DNA from: Mycobacterium sp. UM_CSW
Lineage (GTDB): Bacteria; Actinomycetota; Actinomycetes; Mycobacteriales; Mycobacteriaceae
Assembly (NCBI RefSeq): GCF_000455205.1
Contig: NZ_AUWQ01000019.1
Span: 1 to 64,000, forward strand
Reading direction: 5' to 3'
Length of the DNA: 64,000 bases
The notes beneath the pieces were generated by a model. That model was not told the DNA's origin and did not search any database. It saw nothing but the letters and a program-made list of their open reading frames with translations. The translations under genes and the position numbers were made by a program. Of the stretch, positions 47,002 through 56,033 are shown piece by piece (the stretch's first letter is position 1; each line of letters opens with the position of its first letter).

Positions 47002-48249
47002 TTAGGAGTTGATGCTCACCGCGCCGCTGAGCACCCGCTGCTCGATCAGGTCGGCACCGCGGGCCACACCGCCGGTTGCCCGGAAACCGCCCGCCACCAG
47101 GCGGGCGCCGGCCGACATGGTCATCGCCTGCTGCACCTTGGCCGAAAGCCGTTTCGCGGTGAGCTTTTTCGCCGGCAGGCGGGTACCGCACCGCGCCACC
47201 TCGACCCGCCGTGCGACCTCGAACTGGTCGCGTCCGAACGGCACCACACACACCGGGACTCCGCGAGCAAGGGCCTTCTGGGTGCCCCCCATGCCGCCGT
47301 GCGTGATCGCGCACACCGCGCGGTCGAGCACCGGGCCGTGCGGCACGAACTGAACCACCGTCGCGTTGCGGGTGGGGGGAATGTCCCCGGGCAGGCCCGC
47401 GGGCAGCGTCGCCACCACATGCACCGGCAAGTCGGCCAGGGCGGTTATCGCGGTCCTGACGAGTCGCTCGTCGGCCTGTTGTTGCGACGAGGTCGTCACC
47501 AGGACGATCGGCCGGTCGATGGCCTCGAGCCACTCGGGCACCTCGTGCATGGCCGGTTCGAACATGCACGGGCCGATCATTTGCACGGCGTCGCCCCACT
47601 CGGTTTGCGGGTACTCGAACGGCTTGCCGCTGGCCACCAGCATCAGCGGAGCCCGCCGGAAGAACCCGTCCGCCGACGTGACCGGCGGTGCGCCGGCGCT
47701 CGCGCGAATCTTGTTGCCCGCCGGCAGAACCGCCCGCTCCATCATGCCCATCACGATCGGCCGCAGCGCGGCGTCGCGGGCCCGGCCCAGCGGGCCGGCC
47801 AACGGAGCCAGACCCAACCCGAAGGGCGGGACCCCGCGCGACTGCAGCGGCGGCGTGTACGGCGAGAAGCATGCCCACGGGGTGTCGCCCGCGTCAGCGA
47901 CCGATAGGGCGCCCCAGCAGTTGACGTCGACGATCAGGGCATCGGGACGCGTGCGGGCCACCGCGTCAGCGAAGTCGGCGACTTCGTAAGCGGCCCGGCG
48001 GCAGAACACGTCGACGGCCCGCTTGAGGGCACCTCGCGGGCTGGACGCCTTCCAGTCGTCGTTGACCGTCGCCTCGATCCGGGGATCGATGATGTCGGTG
48101 ATAAAACCCAGCTCCCGCGCCATCTCCACGCCGGTGGAGAGGGTGCGCAGGTGCACCTCGTGGCCGCGGGCCGAAAGTTCGAGCAGCAGCGCGCTGAACG
48201 GGAACAGATGGCCGAGCGCCGGCGACGTGTAAGCCAAGATTCTTGCCAT
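47002..48249 (-). CDS. GT1-family glycosyltransferase
   Basis: A 415-residue UGT/MGT-type enzyme. The N-terminal acceptor domain starts MARILAYTSPALGHLFPFSALLLELSARGHEV. The C-terminal donor site has VQFVPHGPVLDRAVCAITHGGMGGTQKALARGVPVCVVPFGRDQ, with the conserved HGG(M)GG motif. It transfers a sugar from a nucleotide donor to a lipid or small molecule. A GAP-family membrane protein is divergently encoded, as in loci for glycosylated surface lipids, but the acceptor is unknown. Confidence 0.85.
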   Translation of the reverse strand: MARILAYTSPALGHLFPFSALLLELSARGHEVHLRTLSTGVEMARELGFITDIIDPRIEATVNDDWKASSPRGALKRAVDVFCRRAAYEVADFADAVARTRPDALIVDVNCWGALSVADAGDTPWACFSPYTPPLQSRGVPPFGLGLAPLAGPLGRARDAALRPIVMGMMERAVLPAGNKIRASAGAPPVTSADGFFRRAPLMLVASGKPFEYPQTEWGDAVQMIGPCMFEPAMHEVPEWLEAIDRPIVLVTTSSQQQADERLVRTAITALADLPVHVVATLPAGLPGDIPPTRNATVVQFVPHGPVLDRAVCAITHGGMGGTQKALARGVPVCVVPFGRDQFEVARRVEVARCGTRLPAKKLTAKRLSAKVQQAMTMSAGARLVAGGFRATGGVARGADLIEQRVLSGAVSINS

Positions 48250-48546
48250 TTGTGTTTTCCCATCCTCTGGGCGCGTGATGAATATCGGGTGTCTCACATT
48301 GTTTCCGATCAAACGTCGCGCGTCAGTAGGGCAGGCCACCATATGCCTTGGGTGCCAACAGCTATTCGCGGTGTGGTCTCCGGCTTTGGTGAATAGTGCT
48401 GACAGGAAGTGCAAATGGCGGCCAGCTGTACCGACGGCGATCGCTTCGTCAGCGACACTGTAGCCATGTGGGCAGCAACCCTACTGATGCTTCGTTGCGG
48501 TGTGTTCCCGTTTCGCACGGCTCGTTTCGAACTGGCGTAGGCGCCG
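48250..48546. other. Intergenic region, no gene seen
   Basis: This 297-base region lies between the glycosyltransferase (minus) and the GAP-family gene (plus). It should hold both promoters. No repeat, palindrome of note or RNA was recognised. Confidence 0.4.
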
Positions 48547-49275
48547 ATGTCTAGCGCGGTCATTCTCTTGTCGCTCGTCGCGGCTATCGACCCCGTGCGG
48601 ATCGGCATCACCGCGCTGTTGATCTCCCGACCGAAGCCCATGCTGAATCTCTTCGTCTTCTGGCTCGGAGGCATGGTGATGGGCATCGGCGCGGCGCTCG
48701 CCGTGGTGCTCTTCCTGCGCGACGTCACGCTCTCCGCCATGCAAACGGTGATTTCGACCACGAACTCCCCCATGGCGGCCTACGTTCAGGTCGCAATCGG
48801 CTTGCTCGCAGTATCTTTCGCCGCCCGGCGCCTGGCGCGTTCGGGAGCACAACAGCGCCCACCCGTGCCGGCGACCGCTGGCGAATCCTCGGTGCTGCTG
48901 TTGGAACCGGACGCACCACCGCCCGCCTCTCGGCTGTCGATTCGGGGCCGGCTGGAATCCGGATCGTCATTGGTGGCGTTCGTCGCGGGGGTTGCCCTGG
49001 CAACCCCGCCGGTCGAGTACATGGCGGCGATCCTGGCCATCCTGGCGTCCGAGCCCGCGGCGGCTGGGCAGCTGGGCGCGGCGCTCTTCTTCACCGTGGT
49101 CGCGTTTGCGGTCGTCGAGGTTCCGCTCGTCACCTATCTCACCGCGCCGACGCAGACGCTTGCCGTCGTGCAGCGGCTGAACGGCTGGATGAGCGCGCGT
49201 CGTCCTGCCATCCCCGCCGTGGTCGTCGCCGTCTTGGGTCTCTCACTGTTGGCTTCCGGCATGGGCCGGCTCTAG
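48547..49275 (+). CDS. GAP (Sap) family integral membrane protein
   Basis: A 242-residue protein with about six membrane helices. The N-terminus SAVILLSLVAAIDPVRIGITALLISRPKP and the central VALATPPVEYMAAI repeat are typical of the GPL-addressing-protein family, which resembles LysE-like exporters. The cytosolic loop between helices 3 and 4 is Pro/Ser-rich. The family is linked with transport or surface display of glycopeptidolipids in fast- and slow-growing mycobacteria. The divergent glycosyltransferase supports a glycolipid connection. Confidence 0.82.
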   Translation: MSSAVILLSLVAAIDPVRIGITALLISRPKPMLNLFVFWLGGMVMGIGAALAVVLFLRDVTLSAMQTVISTTNSPMAAYVQVAIGLLAVSFAARRLARSGAQQRPPVPATAGESSVLLLEPDAPPPASRLSIRGRLESGSSLVAFVAGVALATPPVEYMAAILAILASEPAAAGQLGAALFFTVVAFAVVEVPLVTYLTAPTQTLAVVQRLNGWMSARRPAIPAVVVAVLGLSLLASGMGRL

Positions 49276-49318
49276 CGGACTCGACGCGCCGCGGCGACCC
49301 GATCAGTAAGTGGCGCGG

Positions 49319-49576
49319 TCAGATTCGCGACCAGCGCAGCACCGAGACAGCAAGTTTGCAGCGCTCGCACGTCCCGACGACGTCGCGATGCTTGCGGCAC
49401 GAGAGCATGACGGCGCCGCAGCAGTCGTTCCGGGTGGCCCAGCGGGCGGGTCTCTTGCAGCGCCACAGCATGATCGGTCGGGCCAGCTTCAGCGCGGCGA
49501 ACAGGTCGCACGGAAGGTCGAACCTCAACTGGTCGAGAATCGCTGCCTCGGGGCCATTCTGGCGGCCGGTTCTCAT
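49319..49576 (-). CDS. Cys-rich small protein, relative of the 34.7-kb protein
   Basis: An 85-residue protein with RCKRPARWATRNDCCGAVMLSCRKHRD and CERCK. Cysteine and histidine spacing suits a zinc ribbon. The motif C-x-R-P-A-x-W and end CxxC match the protein at 34672-34977. AGGTGG precedes the ATG at 49576. It lies close to the second mmpL gene. No function is assigned. Confidence 0.5.
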   Translation of the reverse strand: MRTGRQNGPEAAILDQLRFDLPCDLFAALKLARPIMLWRCKRPARWATRNDCCGAVMLSCRKHRDVVGTCERCKLAVSVLRWSRI

Positions 49577-49972
49577 CGCGCCACCTCGGGCCGGGCGGCG
49601 GTCGCATAGTCCACGGCGCTTCGGTCAGAGCATGTCGTCGAATCCCCTGGGACATGCGAATGACGGTCACAAATGATCTCGGCCGACGTGCTTCGCCGGT
49701 CGAATTGCCCTGTCAGGTCGAGCATTTCCCACCACTTCGCCGTACGCGCTTCACTACCCACACCCTCAAGGGTGAATGTCACTCACCGGGAAGTCATCGG
49801 CGCTGGCGCCTATCAATGACTGTCGGGCAACCTCAGTGCCGCATACTCGCCAGCTGCAATCGTCTGCCGCTTACTTGCGTGCGTCGACCTGAACAACGGG
49901 CGTGTTTTGACGCCGAAAGGACAGATCTGCGCTCAGAATCGATGCCGCTTCAGGCTCGACGCGAACAGCCCC
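49577..49972. other. Intergenic region downstream of MmpL, no gene seen
   Basis: This 396-base stretch contains a palindrome-like GGTGAATGTCACTCACC at 49771-49787 and a weak match to the regulon motif (TACTCGCCAGCTGCAA, 49844-49859). No coding frame with mycobacterial codon bias is found. Its role is unclear. Confidence 0.4.
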
Positions 49973-52213
49973 TTACTGGGCTTCCAATGCGTACGCCGGT
50001 TGACGGCCCACCGCTGGACGCTCGGGATGCGAGACGGCAACGCCGGTCTTGTGCCGATGGCGCAACCGCGTAACCCATTGTGGCGCCCACCAGTTGGCCC
50101 GCCCCATCACGCGCATGAACGCCGGGACGAGCAACATGCGGACCAGGGTCGCGTCGGACAGCACCGCCAGCGTCAGCCCGACACCGAACATCCGCATGAA
50201 CGACACCTGCGCTGCGATCAGCGCGGCGAACGAGATCGACATGATCAACGCGGCGGCGGTGATCACACGCCCGGTTCTGGCCAGGCCGAGCGCCACGCTG
50301 TGGTCGTTGCCGGCGGCAGTCCGGTCCGATGCCAGCCAGTACTCGTAGATCCTCGACACCAGGAAGACCTCGTAGTCCATCGACAGGCCGAAAGCGATGC
50401 AGAACAACACGACCGGCATGGTGAGCACGAGCGTGCCGGTAGCGGTGGTGCCCAGCCCGCCGAGGTGGCCGTCCTGGAAGATCCAGACGAGCGCCCCGAA
50501 GGAGGCGGTCAACGACAGGCCGCTGAGCAGCAACGTCTTCAGGGGCAACACCACACTGCCGGTGAGCCGGAACATCACCACCAACGTGATCAACGCGATG
50601 GCCGCCAGGACGAGCGAGAGCCGCGAGGTGATCGCGTTGGCGGTGTCGCGGTTGACTTGGGCGGTCCCGGTGATCAGCACCTGCGCGCCGCCGGGACCCG
50701 CGACCGCGTGCAGCCGGTCCAGCTGGGTGTTGGAAGCATCCGAGAAAAGCGGGGCGCTGCTGGCCACGGTCAGGAACGCGCTGCCGTCGGCGACCCCCGC
50801 TTCGGCGACGGGGGGTCCGACGCGGGTCCCGGCGACGAACGTCCCACTCGGTGCCGACACCGACGGCACGTCGGGCACCATCGACAGCTGAGAGGCGTAG
50901 TCCGCCAAGGCATTCGGAGTCAGCCCGCGGGCATCGGGGACCACCACGGTCAGGCTCGACGCCACGTCCGCGCTGAACTGCGTGCGCAGCTGGTCGCCAA
51001 CCTGGCGCGCCGTGCTAGAGGTTGGCAGCACACGATCGTCCGGAATGCCAACCTTCATCCCGAACAACGGCATCCCCAGCGCGACCAGCACGACGGTTAG
51101 GCCAAGCCCGATCGGAACCGCCCGGCGCATCACGAAGTGGGCCAGCCGGTAGAAGAACGTCTGCTCGACGGGGCGGGCGGAGCCCGCGCGCGAATCCACT
51201 CGCTTTCCCAGCAGCACAATGGCGGCGGGTGTCACGATGATCGCCGCGCCGACCGCCAGAGCCACCACCGCGACCGCGGCGTAGGCGAACGACTTCAGGA
51301 ACGGCATCGGGAAGAACATCAGGGCCGACATGGACAACGACACGGTCATCGCGGAGAAGAGCACGCTGCGGCCGGCGCTGGTCATCGTGCGAACGATTGC
51401 CGCGTTCCGCTCTGTGCCGCTGGCGATCTCGTCCCGGAATCGGCTCAGGAGCAGCAATGTGTAGTCGATCGCCAACGCCAGGCCCATCGCGAGCAGCAGG
51501 TTGAGCGCGAAGATCGAGACATCGGTGACGCAAGTGAGCGCGCGCAGCACGGCCATCGACCCGAAGATCGCAATACCGCCGACGGCCAAAGGAATCGCTG
51601 CCGCCAGGAATCCGCCGAACACCCAGACCAACACCAGGAAGCTCACCGGAACCGCGATGGTTTCCATGACTTTTAGGTCGTCCCGGGTCTGGCTGGTGAT
51701 CTGCGCATCGACCATGGCCTGCCCGCCGGCGCGCACCGTCACGCCGTCGCGGCTGCGCACGACCTGGTCGCTAAGCGTCTCGGCGTGCTGTCCGGCCGCG
51801 TTGGTCCCGCCGGTGATGCTGGCGACGATCAGACCGACCTTGCCGTCTTTGCTGACCAGTCCGGTCGACGCCGCCGGCGGCGCCGCCCAGGGCGAGGCCA
51901 CCCGTGCCACGTATGGCGAATCGTGCAGCTGGCGCACGATGTCCGTGCCGACCCGCTCGGCGGCGCCGCTCTGAATGCCGTCGTCCGAGGAGACGGTGAT
52001 CAACAGCTCGGTGTCACCCCGGTGGAATCGGTTGGCCAACATGTCCGTCGCCCGGGACGATTCCGCGCTCGGATCCCGAAAGCCGCCGGCGGACAGGCTG
52101 TGAATCACCGGTAAGCCGACCACCGCCGTCGCCACCATGGCGAACAGCGACAGCGCAATGATCCGCCGCGGCGCGCGGATTGCCAGTCGGGCGAGCCGCT
52201 CCAAGGCGTTCAA
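49973..52213 (-). CDS. MmpL-family transporter of the PKS cluster
   Basis: A 746-residue RND exporter with about 12 membrane helices. The signatures LAIDYTLLLLSRFRDE and LSMDYEVFLVSRIYEYW carry the proton-relay Asp-Tyr. It is shorter than the MmpS-linked type and resembles the MmpL11/13-like class. Its start overlaps the stop of the type III PKS gene by four bases, so it very probably exports the product of that enzyme. It ends the ACP-FAAL-PKS-MmpL operon. Confidence 0.9.
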   Translation of the reverse strand: MNALERLARLAIRAPRRIIALSLFAMVATAVVGLPVIHSLSAGGFRDPSAESSRATDMLANRFHRGDTELLITVSSDDGIQSGAAERVGTDIVRQLHDSPYVARVASPWAAPPAASTGLVSKDGKVGLIVASITGGTNAAGQHAETLSDQVVRSRDGVTVRAGGQAMVDAQITSQTRDDLKVMETIAVPVSFLVLVWVFGGFLAAAIPLAVGGIAIFGSMAVLRALTCVTDVSIFALNLLLAMGLALAIDYTLLLLSRFRDEIASGTERNAAIVRTMTSAGRSVLFSAMTVSLSMSALMFFPMPFLKSFAYAAVAVVALAVGAAIIVTPAAIVLLGKRVDSRAGSARPVEQTFFYRLAHFVMRRAVPIGLGLTVVLVALGMPLFGMKVGIPDDRVLPTSSTARQVGDQLRTQFSADVASSLTVVVPDARGLTPNALADYASQLSMVPDVPSVSAPSGTFVAGTRVGPPVAEAGVADGSAFLTVASSAPLFSDASNTQLDRLHAVAGPGGAQVLITGTAQVNRDTANAITSRLSLVLAAIALITLVVMFRLTGSVVLPLKTLLLSGLSLTASFGALVWIFQDGHLGGLGTTATGTLVLTMPVVLFCIAFGLSMDYEVFLVSRIYEYWLASDRTAAGNDHSVALGLARTGRVITAAALIMSISFAALIAAQVSFMRMFGVGLTLAVLSDATLVRMLLVPAFMRVMGRANWWAPQWVTRLRHRHKTGVAVSHPERPAVGRQPAYALEAQ

Positions 52214-53322
52214 AATCGAAGCACCGCACCTTCAATGGTCAGGCCGGGGCCGAACGCCAGGAGCACTCCGTGCTCGCCGCGGCGAGGCTTGTCGACGCGC
52301 AGGATGTTCTCCAGCACGAGCAGCACGGTGGCCGAGGCACAGTTGCCGGCGTTGGCCAGGACATCCCAGCTGGCGCGCAGCTGCTCCGGCTGCAAGCCGA
52401 GTTGCTTACCCAGCTTGCGGACGATCTTCGGGCCGCCCGGGTGAATACCCCAATGGGTGACGTCGTCCTTCGAAAGGCCAAGCGGGGTCAGCAGTTTGGC
52501 GAGGAAGCCCTCGATGTTCTCCTCGAGGACCGCCGGCACGCCGGCGGCCAGGGTCATCCAGAACGACCGGTTGCCGATGTTCAGGCTCATCATGGTGTGC
52601 TGGTCGTATAACTGCTCGGTGTGGGTGCGCAGGAACTGCACCCCGGCGCCGTCAGGGGCCGAGCCCATCAGCATCGACACGCTGGCATCGCCGAACAGCG
52701 CCTGCGTGATGAGCGCTTCCACCGGGTCCTCCCCGGGCATCAAACTTTCCCGGATGTGCGCCGAGCTCAATTCGGTGTTGTTGCAGATCACCAGTTCGCC
52801 GGGCCGGGCGGCGACGCTGTCCATCGCGACCTTGATGACGTTGAGCGCCGCGTAGCAACCCATGTGACCGATGAAGGTGCGACGCAGATCCGACCGCAAA
52901 CCAAGCTCTTTCGCGAGCATGAGGTCGGGTCCGGGGTTGACGTACCCGGTCGAGCAGGCCATCACGAAACTGCCGATTCGCTGCGTGTCGAAGTCGCCGA
53001 TGGCTTCCTTGAGGGAACGGCCGGCGACATCGATGACGGCCTCGCTGTGGGCCGCCATCCGGTCGCCCGTGAGCAGGCCGGCGGCCTCCACGAGATTGTC
53101 GGGGTGCCACATGATGTGGCGCTTCCGGACCTTGGTCGATTCGACGATTCGCTTCACGAAACGCACCGAGGACACCCGCTCGAAGAACTGTGTGGTCTCT
53201 TCCTGAGTCACCTCGAACGGCGGGTGGGCCGATGCGATGCCCAGCAGGGTGGGACGTTGGCGCACGGCGCCGTTCGTCACGTGCGACGGCGCCAGCACGT
53301 CGAAGGGATCTGCAAGATACAT
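52210..53322 (-). CDS. Type III polyketide synthase
   Basis: A 370-residue chalcone-synthase-like enzyme with the Cys-His-Asn triad C156 (GHMGCYAAL), H294 (GIHPGGPK) and N327 (ANAGNCASA), and the loop FGPGLTIEG at the C-terminus. It extends an acyl starter with malonyl-CoA to make an alkylpyrone or alkylresorcinol-type product. M. tuberculosis Pks10/11/18 are the known relatives. A free ACP and FAAL upstream suggest that the starter is delivered as acyl-ACP. A signature in the cluster for tailoring enzymes was not seen. Confidence 0.92.
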   Translation of the reverse strand: MYLADPFDVLAPSHVTNGAVRQRPTLLGIASAHPPFEVTQEETTQFFERVSSVRFVKRIVESTKVRKRHIMWHPDNLVEAAGLLTGDRMAAHSEAVIDVAGRSLKEAIGDFDTQRIGSFVMACSTGYVNPGPDLMLAKELGLRSDLRRTFIGHMGCYAALNVIKVAMDSVAARPGELVICNNTELSSAHIRESLMPGEDPVEALITQALFGDASVSMLMGSAPDGAGVQFLRTHTEQLYDQHTMMSLNIGNRSFWMTLAAGVPAVLEENIEGFLAKLLTPLGLSKDDVTHWGIHPGGPKIVRKLGKQLGLQPEQLRASWDVLANAGNCASATVLLVLENILRVDKPRRGEHGVLLAFGPGLTIEGAVLRF

Positions 53323-53343
53323 TGGCTGACTTCCTTACTCGCT

Positions 53344-55113
53344 CTACCCGACGAATCGGTTCTTCTTGCGTCGTGCCAGCGCTGCACGAGCGTGGAGGAC
53401 TTCCCCATTGGCCGCCTGCACCAACAACCGTGCCGCGGTGACCTTTTTGGGTGCGGACAACCGACCCGTCTGCCATTGCGTGAGCGCCTCGCGTCGGCGA
53501 AGCTTGCCGCTGCTCGTGCGCGGCAACGTGCCGGGCTCGAGTAGCTCCACGTGCGCCGGCAGGATGCCCGTGTGTTGCTGCACGCGCACCGCGACGTCGT
53601 GGGCCAGGCCGGGCCCGGCGTCGGGAGCCGTCTCGACGAGCAGCGCGAGCGCCTCGTCTTCCTCGCCCGGCGGCACGAATCCCACCGCGACGGCGCATCC
53701 GGTGCGCACGCCCGGCAGCCCGTCCAAAGCGGCCTCGAACTCCTCGGGGGCGTGATTGGCGCCGCGCACGATGACGATGTCCTTTTGGCGTCCGCACACG
53801 TAGAGCTCGCCCTCGTGGACGAAGCCTCGGTCGCCCGTGTGCAGCCAGCCGTCGTGCAGAGCCTGGTCGGTGAGGTCGGGGCGACCGAAGTAGCCGGCCA
53901 TGATGCTGGGGCCCGCGACGAAGATGTGCCCGGCCCGGCCCGGCGGCAGCGCCTTCCCGTGGTCGTCGCGGATCTCGACCGCCATGCCGGCCAGCGGACG
54001 CCCCACGCTGACAATCTCTTTGCCGCCCGGTTCGACGACGCCTTCCGCCGCCAGCCTGTCACCATCCACGCCGAGGGCCTTGAAGGAGGTATCCGCCGGC
54101 TTGAAGGTGACGGCCAGGGATGCCTCCGCCATGCCGTAGCACGGCGTGAACGAGGACGCCCGGAATCCCCAGCGCCCGAAGCGCTCGCTGAACCGCCGCT
54201 GCGCTTCGGCGCTGACCGCCTCGGCGCCGTTGAGGCAGATGTTCCACGAGGACAGGTCCACGCCGTCGAGCTCGTCATCGCGGATGCGCTTGAGGCACAG
54301 CCCGAAAGCGAAACTCGGCGCCGCCGTGATGGTGCCCCGGTGTCGCGAGACGGCTCGCAGCCAGGCCCCGGGCACCGCGACGAACAGCTCGGGTGGCAAC
54401 AGGACCAGCTTCCCCGGAACGTAGAACGCGCTCAGCAGGTTTCCGATGAGGCCCATGTCGTGATAGAGGGGCAGCCAGGTGACGCCAACGGGATACGGGG
54501 CGCCGTCCGTGGTGATGTACTGCTCGAGGCTCGCCAGGTTGGACAGCAGGTTCGCGTGGGTCAGCGCCACCGGTTTGGGGTCGTTGGTGGTGCCCGACGA
54601 GAACTGGATGACCGCGATGTCGTCGGAACGGACTTCGACGGCCTCCGCTGCCGGGCCCGTCAGGCTCGACGCCGTGACGCATCCCAGCGGCGGGGCCGTG
54701 CTGGCGACCGACACCCCAAGGAAGCGCCGGATGCGCTCGTCCGTCACGACCATGGCGGCGTCCACCGCGCTGAGCATGGCAGTCGTCCTACGGTGGTACT
54801 CGTCGAGCTTGCCCAACCGCAGCGGCGGATAGAGCGGGACGGGGATCGCGCCGGCGCACAGCACGCCGAAGAAGCATTGCACGAATTCCGGCGAGGTCGG
54901 CAGCACCAGCGCGACGCGGTCGCCCTTGCGAATTCCGCGGCGGATCAGGTCACCCGCCACCGCCAGCGCCTCCTCGCGGATCCGGGCGAAAGGCACGTCG
55001 TGGTCTTGCTCCTTCTTGTCCACGAAAACCAGTCCGAGCTCCGATTGCGCGGCCCCATCGAGCATTTCGATCAGTGACGCATGCTTGGGCACGATCGCCG
55101 GCGCCCCTTTCAC
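53344..55113 (-). CDS. Fatty acyl-AMP ligase (FAAL)
   Basis: A 589-residue ANL enzyme. The P-loop is QFSSGTTNDPKPVALTH and the FAAL-like TWLPLYHDMGLIGN and PCYGMAEASLAVTF follow; the C-terminal Lys motif is RTSSGKLRRRE. FAALs transfer acyl-AMP to an acyl carrier protein and not to CoA, and an ACP gene overlaps this one upstream by four bases (stop of ACP at 55110). It would load the ACP that feeds the type III PKS. Family calls rest on motif similarity. Confidence 0.85.
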   Translation of the reverse strand: MKGAPAIVPKHASLIEMLDGAAQSELGLVFVDKKEQDHDVPFARIREEALAVAGDLIRRGIRKGDRVALVLPTSPEFVQCFFGVLCAGAIPVPLYPPLRLGKLDEYHRRTTAMLSAVDAAMVVTDERIRRFLGVSVASTAPPLGCVTASSLTGPAAEAVEVRSDDIAVIQFSSGTTNDPKPVALTHANLLSNLASLEQYITTDGAPYPVGVTWLPLYHDMGLIGNLLSAFYVPGKLVLLPPELFVAVPGAWLRAVSRHRGTITAAPSFAFGLCLKRIRDDELDGVDLSSWNICLNGAEAVSAEAQRRFSERFGRWGFRASSFTPCYGMAEASLAVTFKPADTSFKALGVDGDRLAAEGVVEPGGKEIVSVGRPLAGMAVEIRDDHGKALPPGRAGHIFVAGPSIMAGYFGRPDLTDQALHDGWLHTGDRGFVHEGELYVCGRQKDIVIVRGANHAPEEFEAALDGLPGVRTGCAVAVGFVPPGEEDEALALLVETAPDAGPGLAHDVAVRVQQHTGILPAHVELLEPGTLPRTSSGKLRRREALTQWQTGRLSAPKKVTAARLLVQAANGEVLHARAALARRKKNRFVG

Positions 55114-55376
55114 GGCAGCTCTCCCATGCGACCGACGACCAAGTTGGCCAGGTCGCCGACTGTGCGGAGATCGTCGGCGTCTTCCTCTTGCAATTCGATG
55201 TCGTAGTGCGCCTCGATCTTGAAGACGATCGACATGAACTTGAGGGAATCGAGGCCGATGTCGGCGAGGTTCGACTCCGCCGTCGGAGCGGCTTCATCGG
55301 CTTCCTTCTTGACGAAGTCGATGATCTCCTGCGTGATGATCTCGAGTATTTCGGAATCTTGTGCTGAGACGGTCAT
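55110..55376 (-). CDS. Acyl carrier protein
   Basis: An 88-residue ACP. The phosphopantetheine Ser is in DIGLDSLKFMS, and the helices flanking it, EIITQEIIDFVKKEADEAAPTAES and DDLRTVGDLANLVV, match the carrier fold. The ATG at 55376 is chosen; the longer frame to 55493 lacks ACP features. It is the first gene of the operon and probably carries the acyl starter between the FAAL and the type III PKS. Two palindromes upstream (55435, 55562) may control it. Confidence 0.87.
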   Translation of the reverse strand: MTVSAQDSEILEIITQEIIDFVKKEADEAAPTAESNLADIGLDSLKFMSIVFKIEAHYDIELQEEDADDLRTVGDLANLVVGRMGELP

Positions 55377-55434
55377 GCCCAGAAGTCTTGTCGGAGCGAC
55401 CTCAAAAAGCGTCCCCGCCAACACGACTCGTCTT

Positions 55435-55450
55435 TTCTGGTTAGCACCAA
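55435..55450. promoter_or_regulatory. Putative regulon palindrome (variant)
   Basis: TTCTGGTTAGCACCAA matches the other strand of the 56565 site at 11-12 of 16 positions. It is 59 bases before the ACP start, near where a promoter would lie. Confidence 0.4.
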
Positions 55451-55561
55451 TCCTCAAGTTAGCCGTCGCGGGGCCAAAGAAGTTGTGGTGCAACGTGCTA
55501 GGCCGCGTGTGGCAAGCGTGCCACCACCAATCCTTGATTACCGGCTGTGCGACTGACCGGA

Positions 55562-55577
55562 TTCCGGCCAGCTGGAA
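55562..55577. promoter_or_regulatory. Putative regulon palindrome (variant)
   Basis: TTCCGGCCAGCTGGAA is a nearly perfect inverted repeat with the same 16-base length and 7-2-7 shape. It lies 186 bases before the ACP start. Its ends are TTCC/GGAA, so it may belong to the family or be an independent site. Confidence 0.4.
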
Positions 55578-55597
55578 GACAGCTGACCGGCGCGCTT

Positions 55598-55747
55598 TCA
55601 GGAAGCTTTGAGGCCGTACTTCGGGCCGAGCGTGGTGACGGCATTTTTGAGCTGTTCGCCGAGTTCGTCGAGGCGGTCCGCTTGTGAGGCGTCGACGGCC
55701 GCGCTGACCGCCGCGATCAGACTGCGGTCCGGGGCGAGCAGCCGCAC
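55598..55747 (-). CDS. Possible small protein, 49 residues
   Basis: A GTG-start frame with a helical, acidic sequence ending GEQLKNAVTTLGPKYGLKAS and an internal DASQADRLDELGEQL. The codon choice looks mycobacterial, but no family is recognised. It lies 22 bases after the 46-residue frame upstream on the same strand and could be the frame-shifted continuation of it. Confidence 0.3.
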   Translation of the reverse strand: MRLLAPDRSLIAAVSAAVDASQADRLDELGEQLKNAVTTLGPKYGLKAS

Positions 55748-55769
55748 CGGGCGCTGGTGCGCCCAGGAA

Positions 55770-55910
55770 TCACTTCCCGGCCCGCGACATCAAGTTCCGC
55801 AGCCCGCTGGGCGCATCGGTCTCCGCCGTGCCGGGATGAGACACCATCACGTAGCCGGCGTAACCCCACATCATCGGTATTGCGGCCAGTACGCCATACA
55901 TCGCTGTCAT
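55770..55910 (-). CDS. Possible 46-residue membrane peptide
   Basis: The protein starts MTAMYGVLAAIPMMWGYAGYVMV, a Met-rich helix, and ends PSGLRNLMSRAGK. GGAGGT lies just before the ATG at 55910 on the coding strand. A perfect regulon palindrome (56035) is 125 bases upstream, the same spacing as at the dioxygenase operon. It was missed by a length cut-off because it is so short. Expression is plausible but not shown. Confidence 0.5.
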   Translation of the reverse strand: MTAMYGVLAAIPMMWGYAGYVMVSHPGTAETDAPSGLRNLMSRAGK

Positions 55911-56033
55911 GACGTCACCTCCTGAAGTACCAGGGCCTCAACGCGTTGTTGATGTGTTAAGCCTTGCCCCGCGGGGCGCTGACGTCGCCGTGGCTGGCAC
56001 CCATCAGGGGGTCCCACCAGTCGGGATCTTCGC

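Noticed and set aside
49844-49859. TACTCGCCAGCTGCAA as a regulon site
   Set aside because: Only a partial match, and it faces no gene start at a sensible distance.
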